Shown here piece after piece: positions 1 through 11,414 of a stretch of 64,000 bases of DNA. Origin of the DNA: Haematococcus lacustris (lineage: Eukaryota; Chlorophyta; Chlorophyceae; Chlamydomonadales; Haematococcaceae); assembly GCA_030144725.1 (NCBI GenBank), contig JASKMD010000261.1, positions 36,001 to 100,000 of the forward strand. The letters run 5' to 3'. The number at the start of each line of letters is the position of its first letter. Position 1 is the first letter of the stretch. The position numbers and the translations under genes were made by a program. The notes beneath the pieces are model-generated. The model searched no databases. It was not told the DNA's origin and saw only the letters and a program-made list of their open reading frames with translations.

Positions 1-230
1 CGCCCAGCTGGTCTGGGAGCGCAGGCGCTGGTATGGCTGTTTTGGATGGTGGGTCCGTCACGAATGGCAAGCCGATGTATGCAACATGCAAGCCAAGCCA
101 TCCCGCGTCCAAAGTCCGGGTCCGCTCGCAGGCACGGGCCCACACGGCACTCAGGTTGGAAGGACTATGCCAACAGGCATGTAGGGAAGGGGCAGCACCC
201 CAGCACCCGTGCTTACCGTGCCGTCCTCCA
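1..230 (+). repeat. Duplicated exon segment of the lipase gene
   Basis: This stretch repeats 11450-11679 with only three differences that I can see. The match stops abruptly at base 230, where a C-rich tract begins. In the right-hand copy the segment covers the end of the first exon (encoding VWERRRWYGCFGW) of the DysF-lipase gene plus following intron sequence. The left edge of the duplication lies outside the window, so a longer upstream duplicate of that gene could exist. By itself this piece is not a gene. Confidence 0.8.
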
Positions 231-702
231 ATGGTCGCAGCCCCCTCACTGCCCCCTCACTGCCCCGCCACCCCCTCACTGCCCCCTCACTGCCCCGCCC
301 CCTCACCCCCTCCCAGCCCCCTCACCCCCTCCCTGCCCCTCCCTGCCCCTCCCAGCCCCCTCACCCCCTCACTGCCCCCCTCACCCCCTCCCAGCCCCCT
401 CACTGCCCCGCCACCCCCTCCCACCCCTTCCCACCCCTTCCCAGCCCCTCCCACCCCCTACCCACCCCCTCCCACCTCCTCCCAGCCTCCCCACCCCCCA
501 CCCACCCCCTCCCACCTCCTCCCAGCCCCTCCCACCCCCCCCTAAGCCCCTCACTGCCCCGCCAACCCTTCCCACCCCCTCCCAGCCCCTCCCAGCCCCT
601 CCCAGCCCCTCCCACCCCCTCCACCCCCTCCCACCCCCTCCCACCCCTTCCCACCCCCTCCCAGCCCCTCTCAACCCCGCCACCCCCACCCCGCCCCCCT
701 TA
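231..702. repeat. C-rich (CCCCTCCCA/G)n low-complexity tract
   Basis: About 470 bases of almost pure pyrimidine on the plus strand with CCCCTCAC, CCCCTCCCAGC and CCCCTCCCACC-like units. All three forward frames stay open only because the tract lacks A-rich stop codons. I treat the Pro/Ser ORFs here, and their Gly/Arg complements, as repeat translation. A very similar tract (27755-27995) precedes the related ORF in the 27.8-kb Fanzor-like element, so it may be the 5' part of a transposon family. Confidence 0.75.
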
Positions 703-1385
703 GCCCTAGCAAGTCATTGCAAGACGCAAACCCATGGGTCGGCATGGGTGGCAGCGTGCTCATCTTGCAGCACTTGTAAAGTCACCAAGGGCTGCTCATC
801 TGCACAGTCCTAATGGCTTGAAAGCCACAGCAAGGAAGGCTGAGGCTATCGCAAAGGAGGTGCAGGCAGAGAATGAGCTGCTGATGACTGAGGCTGAATT
901 GCATCAAGCCATTGAGGAGGTCCTTGCTGCAAGCTTACCTTCGCTTCCACCAGCAGGAGCTTATGAAGGGGTGGCTGAAGCCCAAGCTGAAGGGTCTTGT
1001 CATGGCCCATATCTGCAACACAGTAGCCGCCCTGCATGCCGCCCCTAACCTGCCCCCCCCTCCTGCTGCACCCCCCTGGCAGCAGCAGGCGGCTGGTGCT
1101 GGTGCCGCCCCTGACCTGCCCCCCCCTCGTGCTGCACCCCCTTGGCAGCAGCTGGCAGCTGGTGCTTGTGCCGCCCCTGACCTGCCCCCCCCTCCTGCTG
1201 CACCCCCCTGGCAGCAGCATGCAGCTGGTGCTGGTGCTGCCCCTGGGCTGCCCACCCCTCCAGCTGAGCAGCAGGGGGTCAGGGCGGAGCTGGACACAAG
1301 CTCGACACGCAAGCGGAGGGCGGGCGGGAGGGATCGGACCCAACATGTCGAGCAAGGTAACGTAGCAATGGCCTACACACCTTGA
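703..1385 (+). pseudogene. Transposon-derived ORF fragment with Pro-rich repeats
   Basis: Two overlapping plus-strand frames look protein-like. The first (about 734-930) encodes a Lys/Ala/Glu-rich helical stretch including SPNGLKATARKAEAIAKEV. The second (about 915-1385) encodes LRFHQQELMKGWLKPKLKG followed by a Pro/Gln repeat. The first part resembles the ORF at 28009-28140, which has PNGLIAQKKKK at the equivalent place, and both follow a C-rich tract. The frame change near 920 is either an intron or a frameshift. I infer a degraded copy of the 5' part of the same element family as the Fanzor element. No enzyme domain is visible in this piece. Confidence 0.5.
1038..1262 (+). repeat. 66-bp minisatellite, 3 full copies plus partial
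   Basis: Units begin at 1038, 1104, 1170 and 1236 (the last partial). Each encodes a 22-residue Ala/Pro/Gln block of the type AAPDLPPPPAAPPWQQ. The 66-bp period keeps frame, so the repeat evolved as, or was tolerated within, coding sequence of the fragment above. Confidence 0.9.
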
Positions 1386-2519
1386 GTGGCCTTACCGAGT
1401 GGCCAGGTAGTAGGTACTACTCACGAAGCGGTCAAGCAATGCACCAGCGTTGTATACTTCCGAGCATGGGTGGAGGGGCGTCGTTACATCGGTTTGACGT
1501 GCCATGTGCATTGCTTTGACTGCGGCGACTGTCCCTGACTGTTTGCAGAGGCTACTGGGCCACGTCGGTCGCGGCGGTCGGTCGCGGCGAGGCCCGCATG
1601 AGCAAAACTGGCATGAATTTGAATGTCAAGATTTGAGCCGCCATAGCACTCAGCACAGTGCATAATATATAATGTTACAAGCTGCACCGCATAGCTGACA
1701 GAGTCCTCTATCCAGGGATGTGCGAAACATAAATAGAAACCACGTGGCTGAGACGCGGCGTCGTTTTGATTACCAGGGGTCGGTTTCCTATCATTTCCTG
1801 TCATTTTTTGCCAGTTGGGGTCGCCTGACTGCTATGCCATGGCTTCTGATTTAGATATTTGTGGGTGTATGTGTTGCCAGAGCCTCGCGGATCATAGTCC
1901 TGGCCAGTTTCCGTGGCCCGCTGTAGTTCTGCCTTGATCCCCGCTTGCATGCCCCGCGCGGGCCCCGGGCGAGAAGGGGGCATGCCCGCCATGGTTGCGG
2001 AGCTCTTTGCGGGTTGATGATAGGATGCCGCCCAGATATGTAATACAATGCCGATGTTCATAACGCCGCTGTTCATAAGCGCGACCAAACTTCAGAAACG
2101 AATCCCAACCTACCAAACTGCTTCCTTAGACGGGCTGCCTCGGAGAGAGCCCCTTATCCTATCAGCGCTCCAGGACGTCGTGCGCTGCAATGGACGAGCT
2201 CGAAACACACCTCCGTTCTTTGGCTAATGTGAGGGGGGGGGGGGGGGTGCTCGTTACGCCTGGATGCTGTTGACTGTGAACGGAGCTTGAGGTCATGGCC
2301 CCAATGCACCAGTACATGACTGGACGATAACTAGATAACGTTGCTGATAATGCCTGATAACCTTCCTGTTAACCTCCCAGCATTGCATTGCCAGGGCCAG
2401 AGAGAAATGAGGCATGCCACAGGGACACCCACCGCGTGCCAGCAATGACAACAGGTCCCAATCACCGCCCATGATTCGAAGCTTGCTCGCATCTGCAGGC
2501 GTGCCAACCCACACAACAG
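1386..2519. other. No supported gene; transposon end and poly-G run
   Basis: I see no convincing exon here. The stretch from about 1500 to 1827 ends in GTTGGGGTCGCCTG, close to the terminal inverted repeat of the element at 53475-54697, and its last 50 bases match that element's other end in reverse. It is therefore probably a diverged relative. A poly-G run lies at 2231-2246. An upstream first exon of the nucleotidyltransferase gene could hide in this interval. Confidence 0.5.
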
Positions 2520-5500
2520 GACACCGCAGTCAGGAAGCACATGCTGCAGCGGTTGGAGACGGTGCTGCAAAGGGCCTGTCCGTACGTCTACCCTTGCACT
2601 GTGGAAGCCTACGGCTCCTTTGCCAGTGGATTCTATTGCCAAACGAGGCATGTGTCGGCATGCATCAGCATCAGTTCAGGAAGGTCAACAGCAGCAACAG
2701 CAGCGGTGATGTGATGGGTATGTATGAACACATGCACGCATGCCACCACGCACAGCTCCTATGCCAAGCCATATGACAACGGCGGCGGCGACAATGAATC
2801 TAACATCACACCTCCCCATGTCATCAAGAATTGTTAACATCACCCTGTTCATCCCACACATCAGCACAGAGTGGCCCTAACTAAATACCTGTGTCCTCAT
2901 ACAGCGACCTGGACCTGGCGATGTGTGGGCAGCTGCATGTTGGCCGCATGGAGCCCAAGCTGGTTAAAAAGATGTTTGGTTTAAACGCCCCCTTGCCTGA
3001 TCAAGCCATACCACTGGTGCGATTTGTCCTGGCCTGCCGACCTGGAGCCTGCTGTCCTTGACAGTGACAACATACCACCTTCCCCACCCAGCCTGCCCGC
3101 TGCTCGGCTATCATCTTAGCTTTCCTGCCTCCTGGTTGGCCTGCTTGCCTGCCTGCACCCGTCCCCCATGCTCCCCTGCCTGCCTGCCTCTTCCCGATCC
3201 CTCAACCTGCCTGCCTGCCACTGCCGCTGCTGCTGCTGCTGCTGCTCACCAGTCAGTGCTGAAGGCAGAGCAGCGCAGTGCGTTGCTGCGCCGCATTACG
3301 CGTTGCCTACCTCAAGCGGGGGTTCCAAAACAACACATCTTGAGGTGACGCCCTGCCCTGCCCTGCCCTGCCCCGCCCCGTCCCGCCCCGCCCCGCTCAC
3401 ACCATCAGGCCCATGCTGCAGCCTAGACGGTAAAACAGGCACCCTTGACAACTTGGCATGGCTTGCCCAATCTGCTGCTGCTGCCGGCACCGCACCACAC
3501 CTGATGAAGCCGGTATCCCCAGCAGCTGACAGGCGCCCTGTTGCCTTCCTCCCAGGCTGCTGCATGCGCGCGTGCCCATTCTGAAGTTCAAAACAATGGA
3601 AGGCGAGAAGGGGCGGGTGGGGGGCGGGCAGCAAGTGCCACCGTAAGGGGCAGCTGTTGAGGACAGGCAGGGAGGTGCAGGACAGGCAGGAGCCAGGCGG
3701 GTGTAGGACAGGTCAGGTGGGATGGGATGGGGGCCGTGTAGGTGGGGAGAGGAGGAGGGGAGAAAAGGAGGGGAGCGAGGAGGAGGGGAGAGGAGGGGGG
3801 GAGAGGTTGAGGGGAGAGAGGAGGAGGGGAGAGGAGGAAGGGAGACGATGGAAAAGAAGGGAAGAGGAGGAGGGGAGAGGAGGAGGGGAGAGAAGAGGAG
3901 AGGAAGGGAGACGATTGGAGGGAAGGGGAGAGGAGGGGGTCCGCAGGCCTCTTGGACAGTGTCCAGGTAAGTCAGGCGGAAGGCCTGGCGGGTAGGGGTG
4001 TGAGTAAGCCCGCTGGGTGTGCTGCTGACCTGGAGCAGGCCTGGAGTGCGACCTCTCTATCCACAGCCCTGGCAACACCTTCAAGGCGCAGGTCCTGGCC
4101 GAGCTGGGCAAGGTGAGGGGAGGGAGGGAGGGAGGGAGGCAGGCTCCAAATGGTGGCCAGGGACTACAGCCAGAGCTGCAAGCAGCCAGTCAGCACTTAC
4201 CATCACGGGGCCAGCGTGACAGCCAGAATGGAATATCCAGCAAGCAATGCTGTGCCAGTGCGAGCCATGCAACTGCTGGCCGACCAGCGCCTTCCCAGCT
4301 CAACAGCGACCTCTGGGCCTTCAACCATGGAGGCATGGAAGGGGTTCCGCCGCCCGTACCTCACCTCAGCTTGCCACTTGCAGCCTAAGGGTCTGACTAG
4401 CATCAGCTGCCCAGCAGCCATACCAGGCCATGGTGATGATACTGATACAAATGAGCCCAAAGCAACCACTGGGCTCCTGAGCGGTGGGCTAGGTGCACAA
4501 ACAAAGGTGCACATGGCCTGAAAACGAGGTTCCCTGCCTGGCCCCTTAGAGGCCTGCCTGGCACCATCCCAGGCTGCCGGCTGAGCGATGTAAACTAGCA
4601 ACAAGGACATATACTATCAGCTGGAAGCTTGGCGGCTGCTGCTGCTGCTGTGGAGGCTGTTGTGTGGTGGCAGTGAGGGGGCAGTGGAGCTGCACCCGGT
4701 GCTTGTGCCTGCAGGTCAGCCCAGTGTTCCCTGCCCTGTACCGCCTGGTGAAGCAGTGGGCCAAGGCCCAGGACATCAACGACGCATGTGCCGGAACTTT
4801 CAACTCCCACTGCCTGGCCATGATCACCATGTCAGTAAAGACCACCCCGCATGGACTAGCTCCGGCTCCTGTATTGGCCCATAGCCCCCTGCACCTCCCC
4901 GCCAGCCTGCTGCCACTTACGACTTGCACACCACCCTACCCCGTTGTGCTCCAGGGCCCCCTACGACTTGCACACCCCCCTGTCAGTTAGTCACCACTGC
5001 CCCCTAACCCATATTCATCACCCACCAGTTTTGTTTTCGTTTCGCCCTGTTACATGATTGCTGTCACCCAGTACGCACTCCTTATGTCGTACATAGGCCA
5101 AGGCCAAGGAAGGCAAGGTCAAGTAGCCATACCAGGCTCGCGGCCATAATGGTGAAAACCCACCATCGCCAACCTCCCAGGACACACTCAAGCTGTCAGC
5201 GGGGCACCATGTGGCTGCAGCCCCTGCCCTGCTCGAGGTTGACGCACCCCACAACAATCATACCTCCACGCCCCGCAGCAAGGCACAGCATGCCTGCAAC
5301 CACTGCCCTGACCAAGGATGCCACGCACCCCAGCTTGAGCTCAGCAGGATGCAGGCAGCTCCCACCCCCTCCTCCCGCTTGCCAGGTGTGGCGCTGTAGC
5401 TCCAAGTCTGGGTGCCCTTGCTCGCCCCTTGCCTGCCAGGCCCTCCACGCTGCTGCTGTTGCTGCTGCTGCAGCTTCTACCTGCAAACCTGTTCTCCGCC

Positions 5501-8500
5501 CTGCCTGCCGCCCCTCTGGCGCCTGTTGCACCAGCAGCAGCCGGCACAGGAGGCGCCCCGCCTGCTGGCACACGGGCAGCCGCTGGATGCCACTGTGGGA
5601 GCCCTGGACGTCCTCAAGGCCAGGTCAGGGCTGCAGCCAGGGGTGGCCTGGTGCTGGGGCCAGGCGCTGCTGCTGCCCTTGCCTGAACCTTGGCCCCTCA
5701 CCTGGCCGCCTGCCCACCTGCCCCACCTTCATCATGCCCGCATGCTTGTTTGCTTGATGATCCCCTGCCAGGCCCCATGCTAGCCTGGGCAGGGGCTGCC
5801 TAGTTAGGACAGTGGCTGCCTTGTGAAGACCAGGGGCCTGGTATATGACCCTGCAGGGGTCCCAGGCCCTGCCCCTGACCTGCGTTGCTGGCACAGGGTT
5901 GGTGGCGCCAGCCAGGCCTTGAGCGGCGCCTGCCAGGGCCTTGCCCAACCCCTGCTGGCGCACTTCAAGGGGCTGCTGGCCTGCATGGACTCACTGCTAC
6001 AGCGAACTGTCCAGGAGCAAACCGGGTGAGGCAGGCGGCAGGGGGACGGCAGGAGGGGCAGGTTTAGGCCAGACAGCTGTGGGCCAGGTAGGATGTGGGT
6101 GTAGGGGAGGTGGGACGCCGCAACTAGGCTGCTAAGGCGGCTGGTGCACAGCCTGTGTGTGTGAGCGCAGCCGGAGGGCAGGATGCAGGGGCCTGCAGTG
6201 AGAAGCTTCTATGTAGTAGATAATTGGCGGTCCGAGAGCATTATGCAGAAATAATGGCCGAGGCCGAGGTGGCGCGGACATACATGCCGAGGCACAGCCG
6301 AGGGACGTATGGTAGCAGAGCCGAGGACGAGACCATTGGTTCGCATTGGTGCGCGAGGTCAAGGCGGTTATCTAGTATATTCTTAAAGAAGGTTCTTCAA
6401 GAAGGTCCAATCCCGTAACCGCCCCCCTCCCCCGTTGACCAACACCATTTCTCCCGTTGACTGATACTATCACCAACCCTTTTCAACACAGGCGCTCTAT
6501 AGACGCTTCCCGACACTGATTGCGAGAATCGTACTTTGCCGCTCGACAATTATCAATTGCCGCTCGACAATTATCAGAAAGTGCACTTTGCCGCTCGACC
6601 ATAATGCTTTGCCGCTCGATCATTATGCTTTGCCGGTCGACACATATCGCCTGCCTCAACTAGCCTAGAACCTCATCCCTCTCCTAAGCGGCTTACCCCG
6701 ATCTGAAAAACGACGTAGCTTCTAGTCAACATGCCAGCCTGGCACTTATAAGTAGACATGTCAGCCTGGCAATATGTTCGCTAAGCTATCGCGTAGCGTC
6801 GCATTGAGGTTGCATCAATTGCGGAAGAAAGTTGTATTGGAATAACTCGCGACTTGCAACTAGCACACTCGCGACTTGCAAGTACATGCAACTAGCACAC
6901 TCGCGACTTGCGCTTCACTTGCGGAACACCCGGATCTGGCTGCTAGCACTTTGCGGCCTTGGTAAACTGACCCGAGTTATAGAAGATTATTGAAGATTTT
7001 CTTGGCAACTCGTTTTCTGTCGTCGTGCTGCTAGGCACCACCCAGCTCCTGCCCTGCTCTGCTGCCGGTGGCTCAGGTGTGTGTTGGTGTCGGTGTGGCT
7101 GGGCCACCTGGAGGTGAGCAGCAGGACAACGCAAGGGGCCATTAGGCACCTGGTTGTGGAAGAGCCCTTTGACGCCAGTGACAACTGCGCCCGCACCTTT
7201 GCCTGGCGGGTGGGTGCCTCCCTGCACAGTCTGCGGGCCTGCCTGACTGACTGACTGACTTGTGCTGGCCCTGGTCCGGCACAATGGACATTGTATACCC
7301 CTTATCACGCCACAATCACCCAACCACCGCATTGCGAGCGTGTGCGCAGGCCACGGACGAGCAGCCCTGGTCGTTGCATTATGTGGCGGACGTGTTCAGG
7401 CGCTCCAGCACCCTTCTCTCGGACGCAGCTGCCGGGAAGGTGTCCGTCCCGCTCGCCCTGGCCGCCCTGTTTGGCCCCAGCGGCCTGGTCAACCCGCCCC
7501 TGGCACCGGTGCTGGCACCATTGGTCACCGGGACTGAGGCGCTCCGCGAGGTGCTCGCCGCCTTGGTCACCGCGCACCATGCGAAGCAGCCGCTGATGCC
7601 CGCGCACCGCGAGCTGCTTCAGCTGCTGCTCGAGCAGGGAACGGGGCCGGCTTCGACAGGCGACGGTGGGGGCTCGGAGCAGGAACCGGGCGAGGACAAA
7701 GGCGCGAAGGAACTCACTGATCCCCCTGCAGCAGCCCCAGCCCCGCCAGTAGGCGCAGCCACGCCCCAGGCGGGAGGCCACGGCCTGCCAGAGGGGTTGA
7801 GCTTGGACACCCTGATTCCAGCGTATTCTGGATCTGGGCTGGCTGGCTTCAAGAAGCACCACTCCAAGCCCGTGGCGCAGCAGCAGAGGCTGGCCAAGGG
7901 GCGGGGGCCGTTGCCTAGTCAGGCCACTGCCTCTCAAGGTGTGGTCCCCGCTTTACACCCCCTGCCCACCTCAGCAGCAGTGCCAGAGCCGGGGCAGGGG
8001 CCTCACCACCCCCTGCCCACCTCAGCAGCAGTAGCAGTGCCAGAGCCGGGGCAGGGGCCGGGGCCGGAGCCGGGGCAGGGGCCGGGGCCTAGGCCTAACC
8101 CCACAGTGGCGAGTGGTGGGGCGGCTGCACCAGGCCTGGCCTCTGAGGCGCAGCTGGCTGCCTCGAGCTGTGAGGCCCCCACAGCGTCCCTCACAGCCGC
8201 CACAACAGCCCTGAACCCAACACTGCACCAACCCGCACCCCGCCCTCCGCCGCAGCCGTCACCAGCCCAGCAGCAGCGACAGCAGCGTAAACCCCAGTCC
8301 ATAAAGCCATCAGACCCTAGCATGGCAGAAAGAGATGAGAGCATTGCGCAGGCTCTCCCCTTTGCTAGCATTGCCAGCGGGCAGCTGCAGGGGCAGGGCA
8401 GGGCGGTGGGCAATGCACCCCTCCTAAACCCTTGGGCCATGCCTTACCTATTGCAGGCCCATGCGCCCAACAGCGTAGCACCAGCAGGCCAGGGGCTGAA

Positions 8501-8984
8501 CAGCCTTCACACTGACCTGCGCCTGGGGCTGGACTCCAGCGTGCCTGCTGCCCCGGGGGCACCTCCCCACTCCGCTGCTGCTGCATCCATGGCAGCTAAG
8601 GGCCAGGGAGTTCAGGCATGCACACAGCAGCAGCAGCAGTACAGCCAGCACACGGGTGGCTCAGCGCCCTCACAGCAGCACCTGCCTCACGCAACGAGGA
8701 GCTACCAGCCAGTTTTAGATACCAACCAGCCAGTTTTAGAGTGGCATCTCGCTAAGGAGCGTGCTGGGCAAACTGCTCAACCTAATGGCCTTCCTGAGGA
8801 GCAGCAGGCCGTGAGCAGTCTGGGTCAAGGCATGTCGCTTGGTTTCAAGGGCAGGAGCAAGCAGCCGCGTCACGGGTGCGACTCACGCCGCAGTGCACCG
8901 AAGGGCGCCGGCCCATCAGGTGCTGACAGCGCGCGCTGGCGTCGTAAGGGTGAGGGACCCGGGCAGGAGGCACTAGTGAGTTGA
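2520..8984 (+). CDS. Cid1/Trf4-type terminal nucleotidyltransferase (non-canonical poly(A)/poly(U) polymerase)
   Basis: A spliced gene for an enzyme that adds nucleotides to RNA 3' ends. Exons I can place: 2520-2647, 2905 to an unresolved end, 3253-3344, 3556-3602, 4039-4112, 4715-4830, 5474-5623, 5897-6025, 7077-7209 and 7350-8984 (stop TGA). They encode, in order, the nucleotidyltransferase signature YGSFASGFY with the first two metal-binding aspartates in TSDLDLA, then RVPILKF, the third catalytic Asp in GLECDLSI, the helical central domain with KQWAKAQ, FYLQT, and the PAP-associated motif VEEPFDASDN. The last exon adds about 545 residues of Pro/Gln-rich, probably disordered tail. Phases agree at most joins. 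Two introns appear to use GC donors (2648 and 3603), chosen because they restore canonical motif spacing. The true N-terminus was not found. Whether it acts as a poly(A) or poly(U) polymerase cannot be told from sequence. Confidence 0.9.
3722..3945. repeat. Purine-rich (GGGGAGAGGAGGA)n tract in intron
   Basis: About 220 bases of almost pure G/A on the plus strand in the intron before the exon that carries the third catalytic Asp. Units such as GGAGGGGAGAGGAGG repeat irregularly. ORFs through it on either strand are repeat translation. Confidence 0.8.
6026..7076. other. Large intron with two clusters of short direct repeats
   Basis: This 1.05-kb intron of the nucleotidyltransferase gene is more AT-rich than its neighbours. 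At 6532-6648 a motif of the type TTTGCCGCTCGACAATTATC recurs about five times with variation. At 6846-6918 the motif ACTCGCGACTTGCA recurs three times, with ACTAGCAC in between. Clusters like these suggest subterminal repeats of a DNA transposon, but I found no paired terminal repeats. No exon is evident. Confidence 0.5.
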
Positions 8985-11414
8985 GCCAGGGGCATAAAAG
9001 GAGAACGTGGTACAAGAGAGTATGCATGTTGATGCCAAACTAGAGGGTCAAGCTGTTGTGCAGTTGGGTAGTTCCTACTGGCTCAGGGACACTATTGTCG
9101 GCGTAATGGTTCCTGGGCTGCATAAAGCTGCCTCAGTTATTGTGTTGTTACCCTGTTGAGCGCCTTGCTCCTACCATGTTTACCTCCACACATTGTTTAG
9201 ATTGTTGCTCCTTTGCTTGCTATGTTGGGATAGTCGCACACACGCAAATCAGTGCACAACTAACGATTTTGAGATATTTGGATACATTTTTCTTAGCTAC
9301 TCCTTATGGAGTAGTACTGCGCCATACCTGTTACTGCAACACTGCACCAAACCTCATCGTGCAAAACTGCACCATATTCAGCATATCAGTACTATGATGT
9401 GGTTCATTGGTATTTTACTAGTTTCAAGATAGCTGGTCCTTTTATTTCTACTTGCTTCTCATGGTGTAGGACTGCACCTGGTCTAGTACACTCTTGCATT
9501 ACACCCCAGTGTGCGTCACTGCACCACAGCGAGTGGTACAATAAAACACCTCAGCGATATCTCACCAACCCGGCATATTTATGGATTTTTCGTCCGAACC
9601 CCAGTTTTACAAGAGCATCGTAGGGCTGTGTGCCAAATCTCAGGCCGAAATTCCCAAAACTGCTGTTACTGCTTTGCCTGAGTGCTATCGCGCGCTTTGC
9701 ACAATCACACGTGCTGGTGCCGTCAACGGCCCGCGTAACCGTCACCTGCCCAACTAGGGTGCAGCCTCGTATTATCACCAGAGCCAGAGCTGAGGATGAA
9801 CCTGGCTCCCCCCTAATGATGTTTAACCTGCCAATAGGTGTTGGGTGGTAATACCCCGAGCGTCCTCACCATCAATTGTTGGCCTAAGGCAGCATGTATA
9901 ACGGTTCCGTCACGTGCGGGCTGCATGTCCTAGCATAAAGAGGCCAACACATCCCCACATCCCCATATAAGGGAACATACCCTGCGGCTTCTAGATGCGC
10001 GGGAACACTCCCATGCACCAGCCCACTGCAATGGGAACATACCCAAAGCAACCTCATTAAGCAGAGAACATACCCTCGCAAAAGCCCGATACAATGGAAC
10101 CATAATCGACACATACCTGCCAAGAAGTACCCACGCAAAGTGCCCATATGGCACGAGGCAGGCCATGCAGCACCAGAGCTGCACAGCCGCAGGTCAGGCT
10201 GTGGTGCAGCACCTGCCGCTGCCACGCCACCCCAAGGCCCACAGACCCTGCCAGTGCCGCCCCCAAGCTCCCCCCTGCCGCAGCCTGCATGTGGAGCAGA
10301 CACACGCCGTCGCTGGCCAGCGCCCAGGGGTGTGGGCTCAGGGGCCTGTTGGCCTCCCAGCTGCTGTGCGGGAGCAGTTGGAGCGGTTGAGAGGGAGGTA
10401 GAGGGCTGAGAGAGCTTGATGGCAGGGTGAGGTGCATCGGCGTGATGCTGGGACGAAAAAAGAGGAAGAGAGAGAGAGAGAGAGTACACACAGCTGGGTT
10501 GCCTCACCAGGCAAGCTAGGATGCCAGTATAGGACAGCACTTGGCGCTTCCCTGCTGACCAGCCTGGTCGCTGCCTGCCAAGGAGGAGTTGCGCAATCAG
10601 GGAGCATGTGATGAGTAACACAACCCAGCTGCTGCTGGCACACACTTCAGCCCCCATCCGCACACCGTCGCCGGAGTTGCCTGCAGGGCATCAGGAGGAG
10701 GGTGCCAGTGGTGTGCAGCCATGCAGGCTAGCTGCTTGCTATGCTACAGCCAAGCGCAATGGCCAGGGGTGCACAGCCTGACCAGGCTAGGCCAGTGAAG
10801 ACCATGTGCATAGCCCATGCAGCTGCGGGTGGTGGATCCACCAGGAAATGGGTCTGAGGGAGTGTGGGTGGCTTGATGCGCTCACCAGGTCCTGGCTGGA
10901 TGATGGCTAGATAACAGGCTCGGGACCTGGAGGGTATAAGCAGTACCCACTGCCAGCTGCCCATCTGGGGATATGTTTCTCAACCCGTTCCGTGAGGATA
11001 GGTACAAAAGGCTGCATGTATTGATGAGCTGGACGAGGAGGGGCAGGGTGGACCGGCCTGCACGGCGAAGATTGTAAGAAGGCGACAAAATAGGGCAGGC
11101 GCTGCCGAGATTGACTTACGCAGACCGACAGTGAGGAGCAGACGCAGCGCGGGATACAGCACAAGACCGGCCTCGGCGGCCGGTACCCAGCCCATGCCCA
11201 GCGTCAGTGCATCTTTGTTCTTGTTTCTACTGCCTGAATAGCTGCTATCTGGTGCTCCTAAGCATCATACTCTTGCTCTTGCACCTTGGTGCTGGACAGC
11301 AGGCATGTCACCCAAAAGTGTGGGGCACCCATGTCGGGATAGGAAGTACCGTAACGCGACGAACTGTGCTACATTAGTGCAAAGCTGTATTACCAGTAAA
11401 ACAGAGCCCATGGT
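8985..11414. other. Intergenic region without a supported gene
   Basis: Between two plus-strand genes. The part at 9130-9660 is AT-richer and carries spaced CTGCACC(A) motifs (about 9318-9395 and 9470-9540). The part at 9960-10145 is a degenerate tandem array with recurring GGGAACATACCC-like units. An AG microsatellite lies near 10456-10485. The long minus-strand ORFs (9884-10663 and 11265-11699) have no recognisable domain, and the first runs through the degenerate array. The 3' UTR of the left gene and the promoter of the right gene must lie here, but I cannot define them. Confidence 0.5.

Noticed and set aside
6532..6918. CRISPR-like spaced repeats
   Set aside because: Units vary, spacers are not uniform, and the organism is a eukaryote; better explained as transposon subterminal repeats.
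9960..10145. Membrane-protein-like minus-strand ORF (MGTLRGYFLAGM...)
   Set aside because: The hydrophobic text comes from a degenerate tandem DNA repeat with GGGAACATACCC-like units, not from a conserved protein.
11090..11195. Minus-strand start-like exon MGWVPAAEAGLVLYPALRLL followed by a GTAAGT donor
   Set aside because: Attractive donor and hydrophobic stretch, but no following exon found on the minus strand; too weak to call a gene.
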